The notes under the pieces: generated by a model
The model's database searches: none
Told to the model about the DNA's origin: nothing
The model's input: the letters and a program-made list of their open reading frames with translations, nothing else
Program-made: the position numbers and the translations under genes
Assembly (NCBI GenBank): GCA_017979445.1
Contig: CM030716.1
Span: 11,300,474-11,364,473 of the forward strand
Length of the DNA stretch: 64,000 bases
From: Akebia trifoliata
Lineage: Eukaryota > Streptophyta > Magnoliopsida > Ranunculales > Lardizabalaceae
Reading direction: 5' to 3'
Shown: positions 34,554 through 46,530 of the stretch, one piece after another
Position numbering within the stretch: the stretch's first letter is position 1
Layout of the letters: each line of letters starts with the position of its first letter

Positions 34554-35141
34554 GTGTACTTTTCAAAAAATTACCATTTTTTGGCGTTAGTGACTCGCAA
34601 CGGATAGGGTTGATCAAACCTAGAGGTTCGGGCAAGCGGCTCGGTTGGAGAAAAGGGAAGGTGTTAGACACCCTTTTCTCCCCGCCAAATGGCGGTAACC
34701 TCTACACAACTCAGTTACTTTGATTTTGACAAAATATTAGAAAATAAAGTGCCACATGGAGGTGTTTGTACCCTTGATAGGAATTCACTTTCGGCTTGAT
34801 CATAGGGTCGTTCTATTAATGGGAATGACCCTTATGAACCTTAGCCTTGGGGTCCATTCATACTCAACTTGTTTAAAATAAAATGAAAAGAAGGGGGATG
34901 GTAGAAGAGGAAGATAAAAATATTAGAGAGAGAGGGGAGGGGTAAGTCTTGAACCCACCTTGAATCTTCAAGGTTCTCCTTTCTTTTTTTTTCTTCCTTC
35001 TTCTTCTATGCTTCTTAAATCCTTAGTGTAATATGAAAGTGAAATTTCTTTTTTAGAAGATAGTATGAGAGAGTGATAGAGAGGAGTAGAGAAAATATTT
35101 TTTCTTGTGAGACTTGATAACCATTTTTGGGATGAGAGGGA

Positions 35142-35152
35142 GGTATTTATAG
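35142..35152 (-). promoter_or_regulatory. TATA box of LTR-B
   Basis: CTATAAATACC on the minus strand, about 1580 bases into the LTR and upstream of the GGTGTCTAACACC block; position and orientation fit transcription of element B. Confidence 0.65.
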
Positions 35153-36736
35153 ATGTTTGAAGGGGGTTTGGGGGTATAATGGGGTGAAGAGTTGAGAGAA
35201 TAGAGAATGACATGATTTTTAGAAGATGAGGGTATGAAATTTGGAGTGAATTTAGGGGTAATTTTATAAAGAATGAAAATGGATTGTATTTCAACCCAAA
35301 TGGTTTGGATCCTACCCAAATCCATTTGGGTAGAGTGTTGGGTGGGATGAGATGAGTGATGGTTGATGGGAGGAGTGGGGGTGTAAGAGAGTTGTTTAGG
35401 GAGGAGTGTTAAGTTAATTAAATGGGTAAGGTGGAGGGATGGGTAATGTAAGAGATTGGTTGGTTGGTTTTTGGGAGAATAAAGGAGATGATGCCATGTG
35501 GAAATCATGATGAGAGGGTGAGGAATGAGATTGGTTGATTGGTTGATAGGGGTTGTTTGATTAGAGAGAGAGAAATGGGTTAGTTGATTGATGATGAATG
35601 AAGTATGGGTTGAGTTGATTTTATTGGAGTATTTTAGGGAAGATGATGGGTAGAGGTATGGGTGGTGATGTGGATGGTTGATGATGTTAGATAATGGTGA
35701 TGGGTTAGGGTATGGGTGGAGGTGTGGGTGGTTGATGATGTTAGAGGATGGGGATAGGTTAGGTTACGATAGGGTATGGGTTGAGTTGATTTTGGAGGGA
35801 AGGTGATGTGTTTGGTTGATTTAGAGAATGGTGATGGAGGTAGGTGATTAGATGAGGGAGGTGAAAGATGGTGATGACATGTGTCATCTTTTGGTATGAG
35901 GATTGTGATTGGTTGATGTGGGTAGTAGTTGATGGATTAGGGTTGTGGGTTGGGTAATTGGATATGGATAGAATGGCATTTGTGAGATTTTGGTGTTGGG
36001 CTTTGATTTGTAGATTATTTTAAGTTGGGTAAGGCTTACTTTGGGTTGGATTTTGAGGGTAGATAGGTTCTAGGGTAAGAGGTTAATTTTGGGTTAAGGG
36101 TAATGGGTTTAGGAAGGGGTTGAGGCCTTATGGGCCTTGGGTAGGTTTATGATTTTTTCGTGGATTTTGAGGCGGAGTGGCGGATGATAGATGAAGGGTA
36201 GGTTTCCCAAGTCTCGTCTTTTTAAATTTCTTTTTTTTTATTTTTTTATTTTTATTTTTTATTTTTTTGTATTTTTCTTGAAGTTATTGATTTAAAAATG
36301 CCACATGTTTGGCAGTTTGGGCCTTTTGGGCCCATTGGGGAATTTATCGATTTTTTTGGATGCGGGCGTGGAGCGGTGATGTTGGACACATGTGGGATGG
36401 GTCACACCCCTTCTTGTGGGCCCCTTAGACCATTGGGAGGTCTTAGGGCATTGATTTATTCAAAGTTGCCATTTTTAACATTTTGGGCCGTTGAGGCCCG
36501 TTGGCCTATTTTGTTGGAAAATGGTATTTCAAATGAGCCGAGGTAGATGGGAGTGTGTCGAATCCTTTTAGTGGACCTACTAACCCATTGAGAGGTGTTA
36601 GAGGCTTGGATTTTGGCAAAATGTCAGATTTTAATGTTTTGGGCCTTCGAGGCGCGTTGGCCAATTCCTTATTGGAACATTGTTATTTTTGGGCCCTTTC
36701 GAGTGAGGGCCCGTTCAAATTGAGGTGTCTACAACT

Positions 36737-37563
36737 GCTTCCATGCCATACACTAAGAAGTAGGGAGTAGCTCCAGTAGAGGATCGATTGAAGTTCGATA
36801 TGCCCATAGTGAAAATGACAGTTTTTCTGACCAATCTTAATGTGATTGACACATTTTCTTGATAATAGTCTTGAGATTCTTATTAGCTGCTTCAACTGCT
36901 CCATTAGTCTGAGAACGGTAAGGAGATGATTTGTGGTGTGAGATTTTGAACTTTGAACACAATGTAATAACCTCAGCTTTGAAGTGTGACCCGTTATCAG
37001 AAATCAACTCCGAAGGTACCCCGTATCAACTGATGATGTTTGTTTGGATAAACTTTGCAACTCGAGACGCAGTGAGGACAGTATAAGAGGCAGCTTCAAC
37101 CACTTAGTAAAATAATCGATAGCAACTAGAATGTATTCATGCCCGTTTGATGCCTTGGGCGATATTTTACCAGTAATGTCAATTCCCCAAACTAAGAATG
37201 GCCACGGTGAAGTCAGACCAACTAATTGAGATGATGGCACATGTATAAGGTTTACATGTATTTAGAATTTATGACAAGTCTTGACCATGTAGTGACAATC
37301 TGTTTCATCGTGGGCCAGTAGTACCCTTGTCTCATAATTTTCTTAGCTAACATTTTCCCACTCATGTGAGGGCCACATTCTCCTGAATGTAGTTCAACCA
37401 TTATCTGTTCAGCTTGATCTTCATCAACACACGATAAATGAATCCCATTATAAGACCTTTTGTATAAACTTCCTGCGCATATGATGAATTGAGATGCTAG
37501 TCTTAGTAGGGTTTGTCGTTCCTTCCTCGATACTTCTTCCGGGAATTCTTGTTTTTCCAACAT
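36737..37563 (-). pseudogene. Element A integrase, truncated by LTR-B
   Basis: The H2C2 zinc-binding part comes first (37563-37252), with LHSGECGPHMSGKMLAKKI and QGYYWPTM; the CxxC half is lost to a frame change. The core follows with GIDITGKISPKASNGHEYIL, AIDYFTKW (first Asp present), a second Asp in ISDNGSHF near 36985 and SPYRSQTNGAVEAANKNLK near 36900 (catalytic Glu region). The protein stops at VYGMEA, where LTR-B begins, so the C-terminal domain is missing. Several stops and frame changes separate the blocks. Confidence 0.88.
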
Positions 37564-37569
37564 TCTCTT

Positions 37570-38336
37570 TTATATCTGTGTACCATGGCTTCCCATCAGG
37601 TAGTCGAGTAGCGATGTTGATCTGATGGCAATATGCAGGTTTGTCTTTGACTTCGATAGTGATTGCCTCAATTCCATGCCAGGGGACAAATGGATCATTG
37701 AAGATAAAGTGGCTAAGGAGTCAGAAAATCTGTTATCCTCCCTTGACAAGTGTTGGAATAAGATAACTTTAAACTTACTGACTAAGTTTAACAAATACTC
37801 ATGATAAGGTTTCAACTTTTCATCCCTAGTTTTCCATTCTTCCAATGACTGATGTATGACCAAGGCTGAATCCCCAAAAACTTCAATTTCTGTAATGCCC
37901 AGGTTCAAAGCAGCTTCGAGCCCCGCGATGCATGCCTCATATTCAGATGTGTTATTGGTGTTCGAAAAGGCTAATTTAATAGCGATAGGAATGTGGCATC
38001 CTTCTAGAGAAAATAGGACTGCCCATATTCCATACCCATTCTGATTGGCGGCTACATCAAAGTACAACTGCCATGTTTGTTCTACGGTTCTTCTTTAAAA
38101 TGCAAGATGTTCTTATCTGGGAATTGATCAACAGGCCTTAGTCCTTCTACTACAGGGTGATCTGCCAAGTATTCTGCTACAGCTCTCCCCTTGATAGATT
38201 TATGTGTAACATGCGTGATGTCAAACTCTGATAGCAACAATAACCATCGCGCGGTTCTCCCTGTCAACGCCGGCTTCTCGAAAAGATACTTGAGAGGATC
38301 CATCCGAGATAACAAGATAATTGAATGAAATAACAT
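37570..38336 (-). pseudogene. Element A RNase H end and second (archaeal-type) RNase H
   Basis: 38336-38082 is the end of the retroelement RNase H and its tether (MDPLKYLFEKP, GRAVAEYLADHP). 38067-37570 is open for 165 codons and encodes a second RNase H with MYFDVAANQ, NTSEYEACIAGLEAAL, EVFGDSALVIHQ and SDSLATLSSM, the four acidic-residue blocks of the archaeal-type RNase H that marks Tat/Ogre elements. The two parts are separated by a frame change. The acidic positions look intact in this copy. Confidence 0.9.
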
Positions 38337-38471
38337 ATAGTGTCGGAGTCTTTGACTAGCCCATACCAGTGCGAAGCAGGTTTTTTCGAGGGCCGAATAC
38401 TTTCATTCATACTCTAACATCTTTTTGCTGATGTAGTATATAGCCCTTTCTTTGCGAGTATCTTTGTCATA

Positions 38472-39311
38472 CTATGCAAGCATGCATCCCATATCTTCTT
38501 CTGTGACTGACAAATAAAGAAGAAGTGGTTCACCTGGTGTAGGTGGGACCAAAATAGGTGGGCTCAAGAGATACTCCTTGACTTGATCGAAAGCCTTTTG
38601 ACATTGTTCATTCCAAACTGTTGGTTCATTCTTCTTGAGAAGCTTGAAAATAGGTTCGCAGACGTTGGTGAGTTGAGCGATGAATCTACTAACATACTGG
38701 ATTCTGCCTAGAAAACCTCGAATCTGCTTTTCAGTCTCAGGCGGTGGCATCTCTTGGATAGCTTTAATCTTCACAGGGGCTAGGTCTACTTCGATCCCTC
38801 TTTGACTGACCACAAATCCCAACAGTTTTTCAGAAGTTACTCCAAATACGCATTTTTACGGGTTGAGGCGGAGTTGGTACTTTTGAATCCTTGTGAGAAA
38901 TTTTTCTAACGCAGCAACATGCCCTAGTCGTTATTTGGACTTGACTATCATATCATCTACATAGACTTCAACTTCGTTGTGTATCATGTCATGTAGTAAA
39001 GTCGTGGCTACTCTTTGATAGGTGGCCTCGGCATTCTTCAAACCAAAAGGTATAACCTTGTAGCAAAAGGTCCCCCACTGTGTGATGAACGACGTTTTTT
39101 GCATATCTCGAGGATCCATTTTTATCTGGTTGTACCCCGAAAAGCCATCCATGAAGGACAATAAAACGTGTCCTGCTGTACTATCTACTAGAACATCTAT
39201 GTGTGGAAAAGGGAAACTATCCTTTGGGCTTGCATTGTTTAGATCTCTAAAGTTCACAAACATTCTGACTTTTCCATCCTTTTTCGGCATCAGGACGACA
39301 TTGCAATCCAC
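38472..39311 (-). pseudogene. Element A reverse transcriptase and start of RNase H
   Basis: 39311-38931 gives VVLMPKKDGKVRMFVNFRDL, FMDGFSGYNQI and the catalytic VYVDDMIVKSK. 38822-38472 continues with GFVVSQRGIEVD, EKQIRGFLGRIQYVSRFI and the RNase H start LLLYLSVTEEDMGC. The two frames are broken by a stop near 38930. The YVDD box is intact, but the copy cannot make a full protein. Confidence 0.92.
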
Positions 39312-39571
39312 TCAGGGTATTCTACTACTTCCAAAAATCCATCGTTAATCTACTTCGTAACTTCTTCTTTAATTTTTAGAGTCCATTCTGGCTTCATACG
39401 TCGAAGTTTCTGTTTGATTGGTCGAGCACCAGGATATAATGGAATCCGATGTTGAACAATGTCTATGCTTACCCCTGGCATATCCTCGTAAGACCATACG
39501 AACACGTCTTTGAACTTTCTGAGCAAGTCTACTATCCCTTTGCGTTCATCGGGAGATAAAGTGACCCTTAT

Positions 39572-40669
39572 CTAAATTTCTTGAGGATTTTCTTTTGTTC
39601 CGAGGTTGATAACTTCTACTTCCTCTATTAGAAGTTGAGCCCGATGTTCCTCTTCTTGTTCAAGTAACTTGATTATTTCAAGGGGAGGTTGTTTGTCCAA
39701 AGACTCTCCCTCCGAAGCCAGATTATTAGTTAAATTATTATTGCGCTCGGGGATATCAAAAATTTCTTTCATTTCATTAAAAAGAGATGGGGTAACATGA
39801 CTCATTGCAAACTTGATAGACTCACTTGACTCAGCAGGAAAAACAGACTCACTAGAAATAACTGACTCAATAGAAACAACTAACTTATTCGACTCAACAG
39901 AAATAAAAGACTAAACTGGCATGTCAGACTGAATAGTACTAATGGGATTGATAGACCCAGCCTTGACGTGCAACACATGACTAATTACATGATAGTTAGA
40001 GAGAAATCCAACAGCGAGTTTGATTACAGACTGAGGATTTGGGATCCCCTTCTCAACTGACAACACTAGGACACTGTGATCTTCAATGAATAGCTGATCA
40101 ATGCTGAAGGAATTCAGATCGAGCTGTCAGTCTTTAACTTTCTTCTCTTTAACTTCTGTGTTTGCTTCCTTTTCAGGCCATTCCATGCCAATGAAGATTT
40201 CAAACCCCGGCAGACGAATACCTGTGATGTGATCAATGAACGGCTCTAGGAACTCACAGTAACGGAAGTCTTCTCCTTCTTTCACAAAATAACCATTGAG
40301 GGTTTTTTGATAGGACTTCATTTTAATGAGATCCGTGGTGCACCTTTGCCTTTTTGAAATTGCTTTGTCCCGTTTTGTCTTCCAGTATTGGGCCCAATCT
40401 TCCTTAGTAGACTTATATCCTAGTCCGAATGTGCCAACAACTTCTTTAATCACTGGTAAGTTTTTGATACCTTGTTGCTTATGACCTAGGCCCATACCCG
40501 GGAAAAATCTCATTTTTTTGAACATATTGGCCATATAAAAGTTAAATGTGTTCTTAATAGAGAAATATTCTTTCACCGCGTGATCCCATTGAACTGAGTA
40601 GATTTTCTCGAATTCGAACCCGCTAAGTTCTATTCCTTGTTGTTCTGGCTGGATTTCAAGTAGTGGCAC
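39572..40669 (-). pseudogene. Element A protease-RT spacer with G-patch motif
   Basis: The 180-codon frame 40669-40127 carries MANMFKKMRFFPGMGLGHKQ and QGI, a G-patch-like block often found after the protease of Tat-type gypsy elements and thought to bind nucleic acid. A second short acidic frame (39805-39572) follows. The rest of the spacer is broken. Confidence 0.8.
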
Positions 40670-40942
40670 ATTCTTGGCCTCAGTACTCTTTACGATTCCT
40701 ACAATTTCAGCATCTCCATGAAAAGTAATTAGTAGCCCATCCTTGATAAACTTGACCTTCTAGTGTATCGTGGAAGGGATGGCTTTGATCTGGTGTAACC
40801 ATGGTCTCCTTAACAGTAAATTGAAAGAAGATTGGATATCAATAACTTGAAATTCCATAGGAAATTCTACTATGCCTGTGGACAATCGAAGGTGCAAAAT
40901 TCCCATTACATCCCTCTTGGTGTTATGATAGGCCCTAACACC

Positions 40943-41758
40943 TTAATTAGTGGGTTTGAGGTCTTCAGCCTTAAACCCGAGACAAGTAGCCGTCTTCAAA
41001 GGGCAGACATTCAGTGTACTCCCATTATCAATCAAAACCAGAGGTACCCTCATCCCATTACAGTCAACTGTGATGTGCAACGACTTAGTATGGCTTGCCC
41101 CTTCTTTTGGGAGATCTGAGTTCGAGAAGGATATGATATTCTCCACGTAAGTTGCCCCTACTATACTGGCCAGCTGATCTGGAGAAGTATCAAGGGAGAC
41201 TTGGACTATTTTTAGTGCTTTGAGAACAGCCTCCCTATGAGCGGTGGAAGCCATGAGTAAACCCCATACTGAGATATTGGCCCCTGATTTCTTCAACTGC
41301 TTGATCACAGAGTTATCTTCTTCGATGCTTTCTTTGATGAGATCTTCTCCTTCTTTTCTTGTCAGGGCTGCAGGATTATCAACAAAGAGTTCTTGTGGCT
41401 TAAAAACTCTTCCCTCTCGAGTCATATGTCTAACTTCATCACAGGAGAGGGAGAAAGACTCATCTTCTTCATTCAACAAGTATGGATTTTCATCTGTCAA
41501 AGGTACAGGGCTTTTTACGTTCATTTGAGCCAACAGATAACTAGTGAATGCGGGGCTATTGTAACGAGGTGGGGATAAACAATATGTATCATTCGAGGTT
41601 AGGTCAAATGGTTCATAGTTCGTAGTGAAAACCTCATCAGTAAACGCTATCCCGATAAAGGGGTAACTAGGCGATTTGACTTGGATTGGATGGATAAGAG
41701 AGACGGGATCGAATGGCAATGGGGTGTGAGAAACCATGTTCAGGGTTGGTGGAGGTTG
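40943..41758 (-). pseudogene. Element A aspartic protease region
   Basis: About 270 codons remain open. The C-terminal part contains HITVDCNGMRVPLVLIDNGS, in which the retropepsin D(S/T)G box reads DNG, followed by TLNVCPLKTA. The N-terminal half is a gag-protease linker. The frame is entered from solo LTR-C at its 5' end; real element sequence starts at YQPPPTLN. A stop at 40943 separates it from the G-patch part. Confidence 0.85.
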
Positions 41759-41763
41759 ATAGG

Positions 41764-43520
41764 TGTAGACAACCCATTTTTGCACTTGCCTAATTAATCA
41801 ACTCGTCAACCCGATTACAACGGTTCCCAATGATGGATGATTATTCCAATGCTTTATTTTGTTTCCAGATATGTTTCAGAAATCTGGATGAGGTATCTCG
41901 AATTGATAAAAATGTAGAAATCATGCTACGCTAGGAAAATATAACCCCAAAAGCCTAGAAATCATCATTTTTCAAACAAAAAGAAGCTTCACGATAAAAA
42001 TCACTAAAAAATGACCAAATTATCAAAATACCCCTAACCTTAAATATCCCTAGAGCTTACGTTACGCTTAGGAAAACCCTTTCGAACACATAACACAACA
42101 AATCGAAACCAAATAAATTATTTCGTCAATTTTAACAGAATTTGACAAAATTACGAAAATGCCCTTCATAAAGTTCACGACCATTTCACACAAAAAATTT
42201 CATAAATGATAAAAACCAACACTCCCATTGAATTCCTTATGAAAAATCGTTTCTAAAACATCCTACAACATCAAAAACCGACTTAAAACGCGAAAAGTCT
42301 TCTCCGAGGGCAAAACGGTAATTTCACAATTTTCATAATTAAAAATTTCAAAATTAATAAATAAAATATTAAATAATTAAAGTGAAACATTAATGAAATT
42401 AATTTAAAATTTTGAATTAAAAAAATCGATCAATCAGGTTCTCAAGCAAAATTGTTGAGGGTTTACAAGATATTTCTTTAAGGACCCCTCCATTTGGGGG
42501 TCCAAAGAATTAAAGATATAATAGAGGGGGGTTCTCCAAAAAATTAAAGTCAATCAAGTAAGACTAAAGTCAAAATTAAAGTCAATTAAGTAAGACTAAA
42601 GTCAAAATTAAAGTCAATTAAGTAAGACTAAAGTCAAGATACTAAAGTCAATCAATTAAGACTAAAGTCAAAATCTTAAAGTCAATCAAATAAGACCAAA
42701 AGTCAAAATCCTAATAGAGTTCTAATTAAATAATAACTCTATTTAATAGAATTATAACTAAAATATAACTCTACCTAAAATAATTCTAAATAAAATATAA
42801 CTCTACCTAATAGAATTCTAACTAAAATACAACTCTAACTAAAAGAATTCTAATTAAACACTAATTCTATCTAAACAAACCTTTAAAAAAAATCTATAAA
42901 TAGGAGCCTCCAGACCCTATTTTCGTATAAAATCATAAACCCTAGGAAAAGTAGGTCAAGAAACCTCCCCAACCTTCCCAAAATCCTAATTTTAAAGCCC
43001 TAACTCCTTACCTAACATCCATACCTCAACTTTAGCTCAAAAAACACCCAAAAATCTTTTCAAAACACCTTTAAATCTATAAGAAAAATCAGAAAACTCA
43101 CAGATCTAAGAAGAAGATACATCAACTTGGAGATTAGAAATCAAATCCGATGACGGGCGAATAGCAAGGAAATACATACGCAGATACTCTTCGCTGGTGT
43201 TGAGGTAATCGTTGTAAGCGACAAGGTAACTTTCGTTTATTTTTTTTTTATTATTATAATTATTTGTTATTTTTGGTCTATTTTGTAATATAACCGATTT
43301 TTGGAAAGAAGTAGAGACCGGCACTTGCAGGGCGGGGTTGGTGCCTAACACCTTCCAACCCCGTAACGTGATCCTCGGACCCGTATTTTCTTTCGTAGAT
43401 TAGTTGTCTTTATTTTTAGAGTCAATGATCGGTTCCTAGATCGTAATAACTAGGTGGCGACTTCTAAACCTCAAAGGTCAAAAGCGGATCCGCGTACCCT
43501 GCGGATCGATGTCGCTTTCA
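41764..43520 (+). mobile_element. Solo LTR, family C copy 1 (1757 bp), perfect 5-bp TSD
   Basis: Starts TGTAGACAACCC and ends GTCGCTTTCA; the target duplication ATAGG is exact (41759-41763 and 43521-43525). It lies in element A on the opposite strand and splits gag from protease. Inside are a minisatellite of about 33 bp (AAGTCAAT..AAGACTAAAG, 42540-42700), a second one built on AACTCTACCTAA (42715-42870), a TATA box at 42894 and a GGTTGGTGCCTAACACCTTC block near 43335. No internal region is attached, so LTR-LTR recombination removed the rest. Confidence 0.95.
42894..42902 (+). promoter_or_regulatory. TATA box of LTR-C copy 1
   Basis: CTATAAATA followed by GGAGCC; the same box is kept in copies 2 and 3 on their sense strand (49100-49092 and 54697-54688). 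Confidence 0.7.
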
Positions 43521-43525
43521 ATAGG

Positions 43526-44530
43526 TAAGTAATGGATTAGTGGTGACATTTGGTGGGCTAGGGATTGTGATCTTTTTGTTATCAATAAGGTTTTGAATAG
43601 CATGGCGCAAGGTGATACATCGATCCGTGTGATGACCAGGATTTTGATGAAATTCATAGAATAAGTTGGGGTTGTGTTCGGTTCGCAAGGGATTTGGTAA
43701 AGGTCAGGGTTGAATCGGGGTAAGCAACCTTTTTTTCAACAGTTTTTACAAAGTTACGATAAGGGTCATCCCTAAATTGGTAAATTGGCACGGAGTTCGA
43801 GGTTGACTTGGGTGAACTTGGTTATTAGTCCGGGTTGGGGGTTGAGCTGGGTTAGCTGACGTGTTGGCTATGTAGACCTGGTTGGTACTAGGTTTGGGAA
43901 CATAGGGTTTCTTAGGCTTGTTATCTAAGGGGTTAGAAAGAACCCCAGAGGTAAATGCATCCTCGAGTTGGCTTCCGACGTATAACAAGAACTCAAAAGT
44001 AGGGAGATATTGGGCCATTAGGTGCTGAACATATCCTTGTGAGAGGTTCTTTAGGATAATCGCTACTTGTTCCTTCTCTGAAGGTCTATCCCACATTTAG
44101 GTAGCCTTGGCCCTCCAACGACCAATGAAATCAGTGAATGTTTCCCCATTTTTCTGTTTAGTTGCCTTCAAATCCCTTCTTGAAGTTTTAATCTAGGTAC
44201 TGTACTTATACTGATGCCAGAAGTCCTTTGACATGTTCTCTCATGTACCCATAATAACTGGATCTTGAGACATCAGCCAACGTAGTGCTGATCTTGATAA
44301 AGTTCTTTGAAACAATAACGTCATCTGTTCGTCGCTGAGCCCCATAGTGTGCATGTTGGTAACATACACCTTAAGATGTGTTTTCGCACACCCTGAACCA
44401 TTAAACTTGTCCATTTCCGGCATCACAAACTTCTCTGGCAAAATGGATTCTAGGGATGCGGTTCAGAGCTTCAATGCTTGCTGCAATTTCATCGATACCC
44501 TTTATACTTTTCATAGCTGACTCCAATTGA
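43526..44530 (-). pseudogene. Element A gag
   Basis: 44441-44241 has MPEKFVMPEMDKFNGSGCAK, TMGLSDEQMTLLF and ALRWLMSQD, the gag core of Tat/Ogre elements. 44096-43746 has EKEQVAIILKNLSQGYVQHL and then a Pro/Asn-rich linker. A knuckle-like block, FYEFHQNPGHHTDRC, follows near 43645 with the first Cys missing. Frames shift between the three parts. The upstream methionine region (about 44530) continues the same protein. The 3' end is cut by solo LTR-C. Confidence 0.87.
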
Positions 44531-45253
44531 GACATTTTATTAGATAACACCGGATTTTTATCAACATACTCTTCGTCTCTGTCAAGTTCGAAGACTTCAC
44601 GTGGACGTTTTTCTTTTACCCTTTTTCCTTTTGGGTCATCTAGGGGATTGCGCGTTGATTCCTATGTTTGTTCTAACACTTCCACTTTGCCTTTTATAGT
44701 GTTGATATCATTGGCAAAAGTTGCTTACGGATCTCTGTGAGTTCAGATTCTGAAACCATCTTTGCTTGTTGACTTGGTACTGTGGCTCGTTCTAACCGAC
44801 TGGACTTACGACTCCAATTAGGAGGTGGACACTTGAGTTTGGGTGCAATGATAATCCTATATGACCCCATCAAAGGTAGATTTAGTCAATTTCAGTATTA
44901 CCCCCTTGATAACATTTTAAAGAATCATTTTATTGAGGTTTGTGCACCCATCCATTAATTAATCTATTCACACAATGAATATTCAAAAAGGAAATAAATA
45001 TTTATTCAAAAGAAAAATAGCTTTATTGAAAATGATTGACAAAGAAAATGTTCTTATTAAAACATCTTTCAACAAATTTGACTTGAACTATTTTTACATG
45101 GACGCTTGGCTCTGTTTTGATAGTCATCACGATTATTGTCAGGTTTGATCCTTTTAGCTCTAACAACTGGCTTTTTGAATTCTGCTGGTCCGTCTGGATA
45201 CCCTAAGGTGCGTTTGTTCCAAGCCTTCTCAATGAGATGCACTAACTTTTCAG

Positions 45254-46092
45254 TCAGAGGCTCAGGGGAAAGAAAGATTTGTGTTGAGGTAAAGATAACT
45301 CTATGGGTATGTTGTACTGTTCTGGGATCAAATTAGGATAGTAAAAAGATGTTTCTTTTAAATCGATCAGACGGACATAGTAGGATCCTTTGGTTCCTAG
45401 AACAGGGGGATCAGTCATCCACCAAGGGCATCTTAAGCCGAGATGACGGGCAATGCGAGAGTCAACCATTTGTTTTAAGCCTTGACTGAGTTGTGACGCA
45501 CTAACAGGTTTCTTTTGGAAAAGTGTTCTGGCCCATACTCGAGGTTTGAAGGAACATCTACAATTTTGAGACGATCACAAAGCCACATATAGAGTAAGGG
45601 GCTTCCTTTGAAGCTTTCCCGTTCATCATTTTTTATGACATCTAGACCTGAGAAAGTTTCAGCTAGGATGATGGGTACTAGGTTGGCTTTCTTGGAGAGT
45701 TGGGATGCTATATCTATGAAGGACTCATGGATAGTTTGGCTATCACTATTGGAGGTCAGTATGTATTGGGCTAGGATTCCTAGACACAATCGATAGTCTC
45801 TAGTTGCTCACCAGGCTTCTGATTTTACATTGATAGGATGACTGCGGGAGCGATATGAGCCCAGTAAAGGTACTAAGTCCAATATTTCGTTATTGACTAA
45901 GGCCTTGGCTTCTTCCTTTGAAATTTTCAGTCCTATGGCGCGATCACCAGAATATTCAATCTTCAATGAGGGCCTAACTAAAGGTCCTGAAGTGGATATG
46001 CCCATGATACCACAATAATCCTCGTGAGTAGGGCACAAGTGCATATGCCCTATGTGGAATATATGAAAATAGGGGTTCCAGCACTTAGCCAT
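45254..46092 (-). pseudogene. Element A ORF1, DUF7745/plant-mobile-domain-like
   Basis: Three open frames (46092-45808, 45789-45475, 45469-45254) together read WNPYFHIFHIGHMHLCPTHE, ISTSGPLVRPSLKIEYSGDR, CLGILAQYILTSNSD, PIILAETFSGLD and GSPLLYMWLCDRLKIVDVP. This is the layout of the DUF7745-type proteins that plant genomes carry in large numbers and that Ogre elements encode as ORF1 ahead of gag. The function is unknown. It is broken by at least two stops. Confidence 0.75.
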
Positions 46093-46289
46093 AGCATGTA
46101 AGAAGTTCTAGTCTATCTCAAACTCGTAAAAGTAGAGAGTACTCAACATGAATTTTTCAAAATTGATTTTCTCTACATGGTGCATCCCTATGACGGTTAT
46201 TTTGACTAACTGATCGATGGGGTTATTGCTTGTGGCTAGCATCCTAGTTTGACATAAAAGGGTATTTTAGTACTTTTCCAAGGTCCATG

Positions 46290-46530
46290 TAAAATATCAA
46301 TTTTTTTTTAGAAAATATTTTCCTTTCGAAAAATCTTATTCTTATGGAAAATATTTTCTGGAAAATATTTTTTCTTAGAAAATATTTTTTCTTGGAAAAC
46401 AATTTTTCTAGAGAACAACACTTTTCCTGGAAAATATTTTTTTTCTAAAGAACACTTCTTTTGGAAAATATTTTTTCTGGAAAATACTTTCCTTTTGTAA
46501 ACTATTTTTCTTCTTTGAAAATTTGATTTT
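46290..46530. repeat. AT-rich imperfect repeats, GGAAAATATTTTTTCT type
   Basis: About ten imperfect copies of 20-30 bp based on TGGAAAATATTTTTTCT, in the 5' untranslated part of element A upstream of ORF1. The words GAAAATATTTTC are self-complementary. Confidence 0.8.

Larger units (their letters stand above)
34386..36733 (-). mobile_element. 5' LTR of Ogre-like element B, 2348 bp
   Basis: On the minus strand the LTR starts TGTAGACACCTC at 36733 and ends GTATCTACA at 34386, directly before a primer-binding site. It contains a TATA box (CTATAAATACC, 35152-35142), a GGTGTCTAACACCTTCCC block near 34665 typical of plant gypsy R/U5 regions, a 73-bp tandem duplication (34408-34480 and 34481-34553), a G/T-rich middle with two copies of TGGTTGATGATGTTAGA (about 35675 and 35727), and a diverged repeat of about 150-160 bp around 36425 and 36580. 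It starts inside the integrase gene of element A, so B inserted into A or the junction was formed by deletion. Confidence 0.82.

Noticed and set aside
34968..35508. Two overlapping minus-strand ORFs of 108 and 151 codons
   Set aside because: They lie in the low-complexity G/A- and G/T-rich part of LTR-B and have no family resemblance.
36298..36770. Plus-strand ORFs of 82 and 71 codons
   Set aside because: They are in the first part of LTR-B, are antisense to it, and come from the diverged GGGCC-containing internal repeat.
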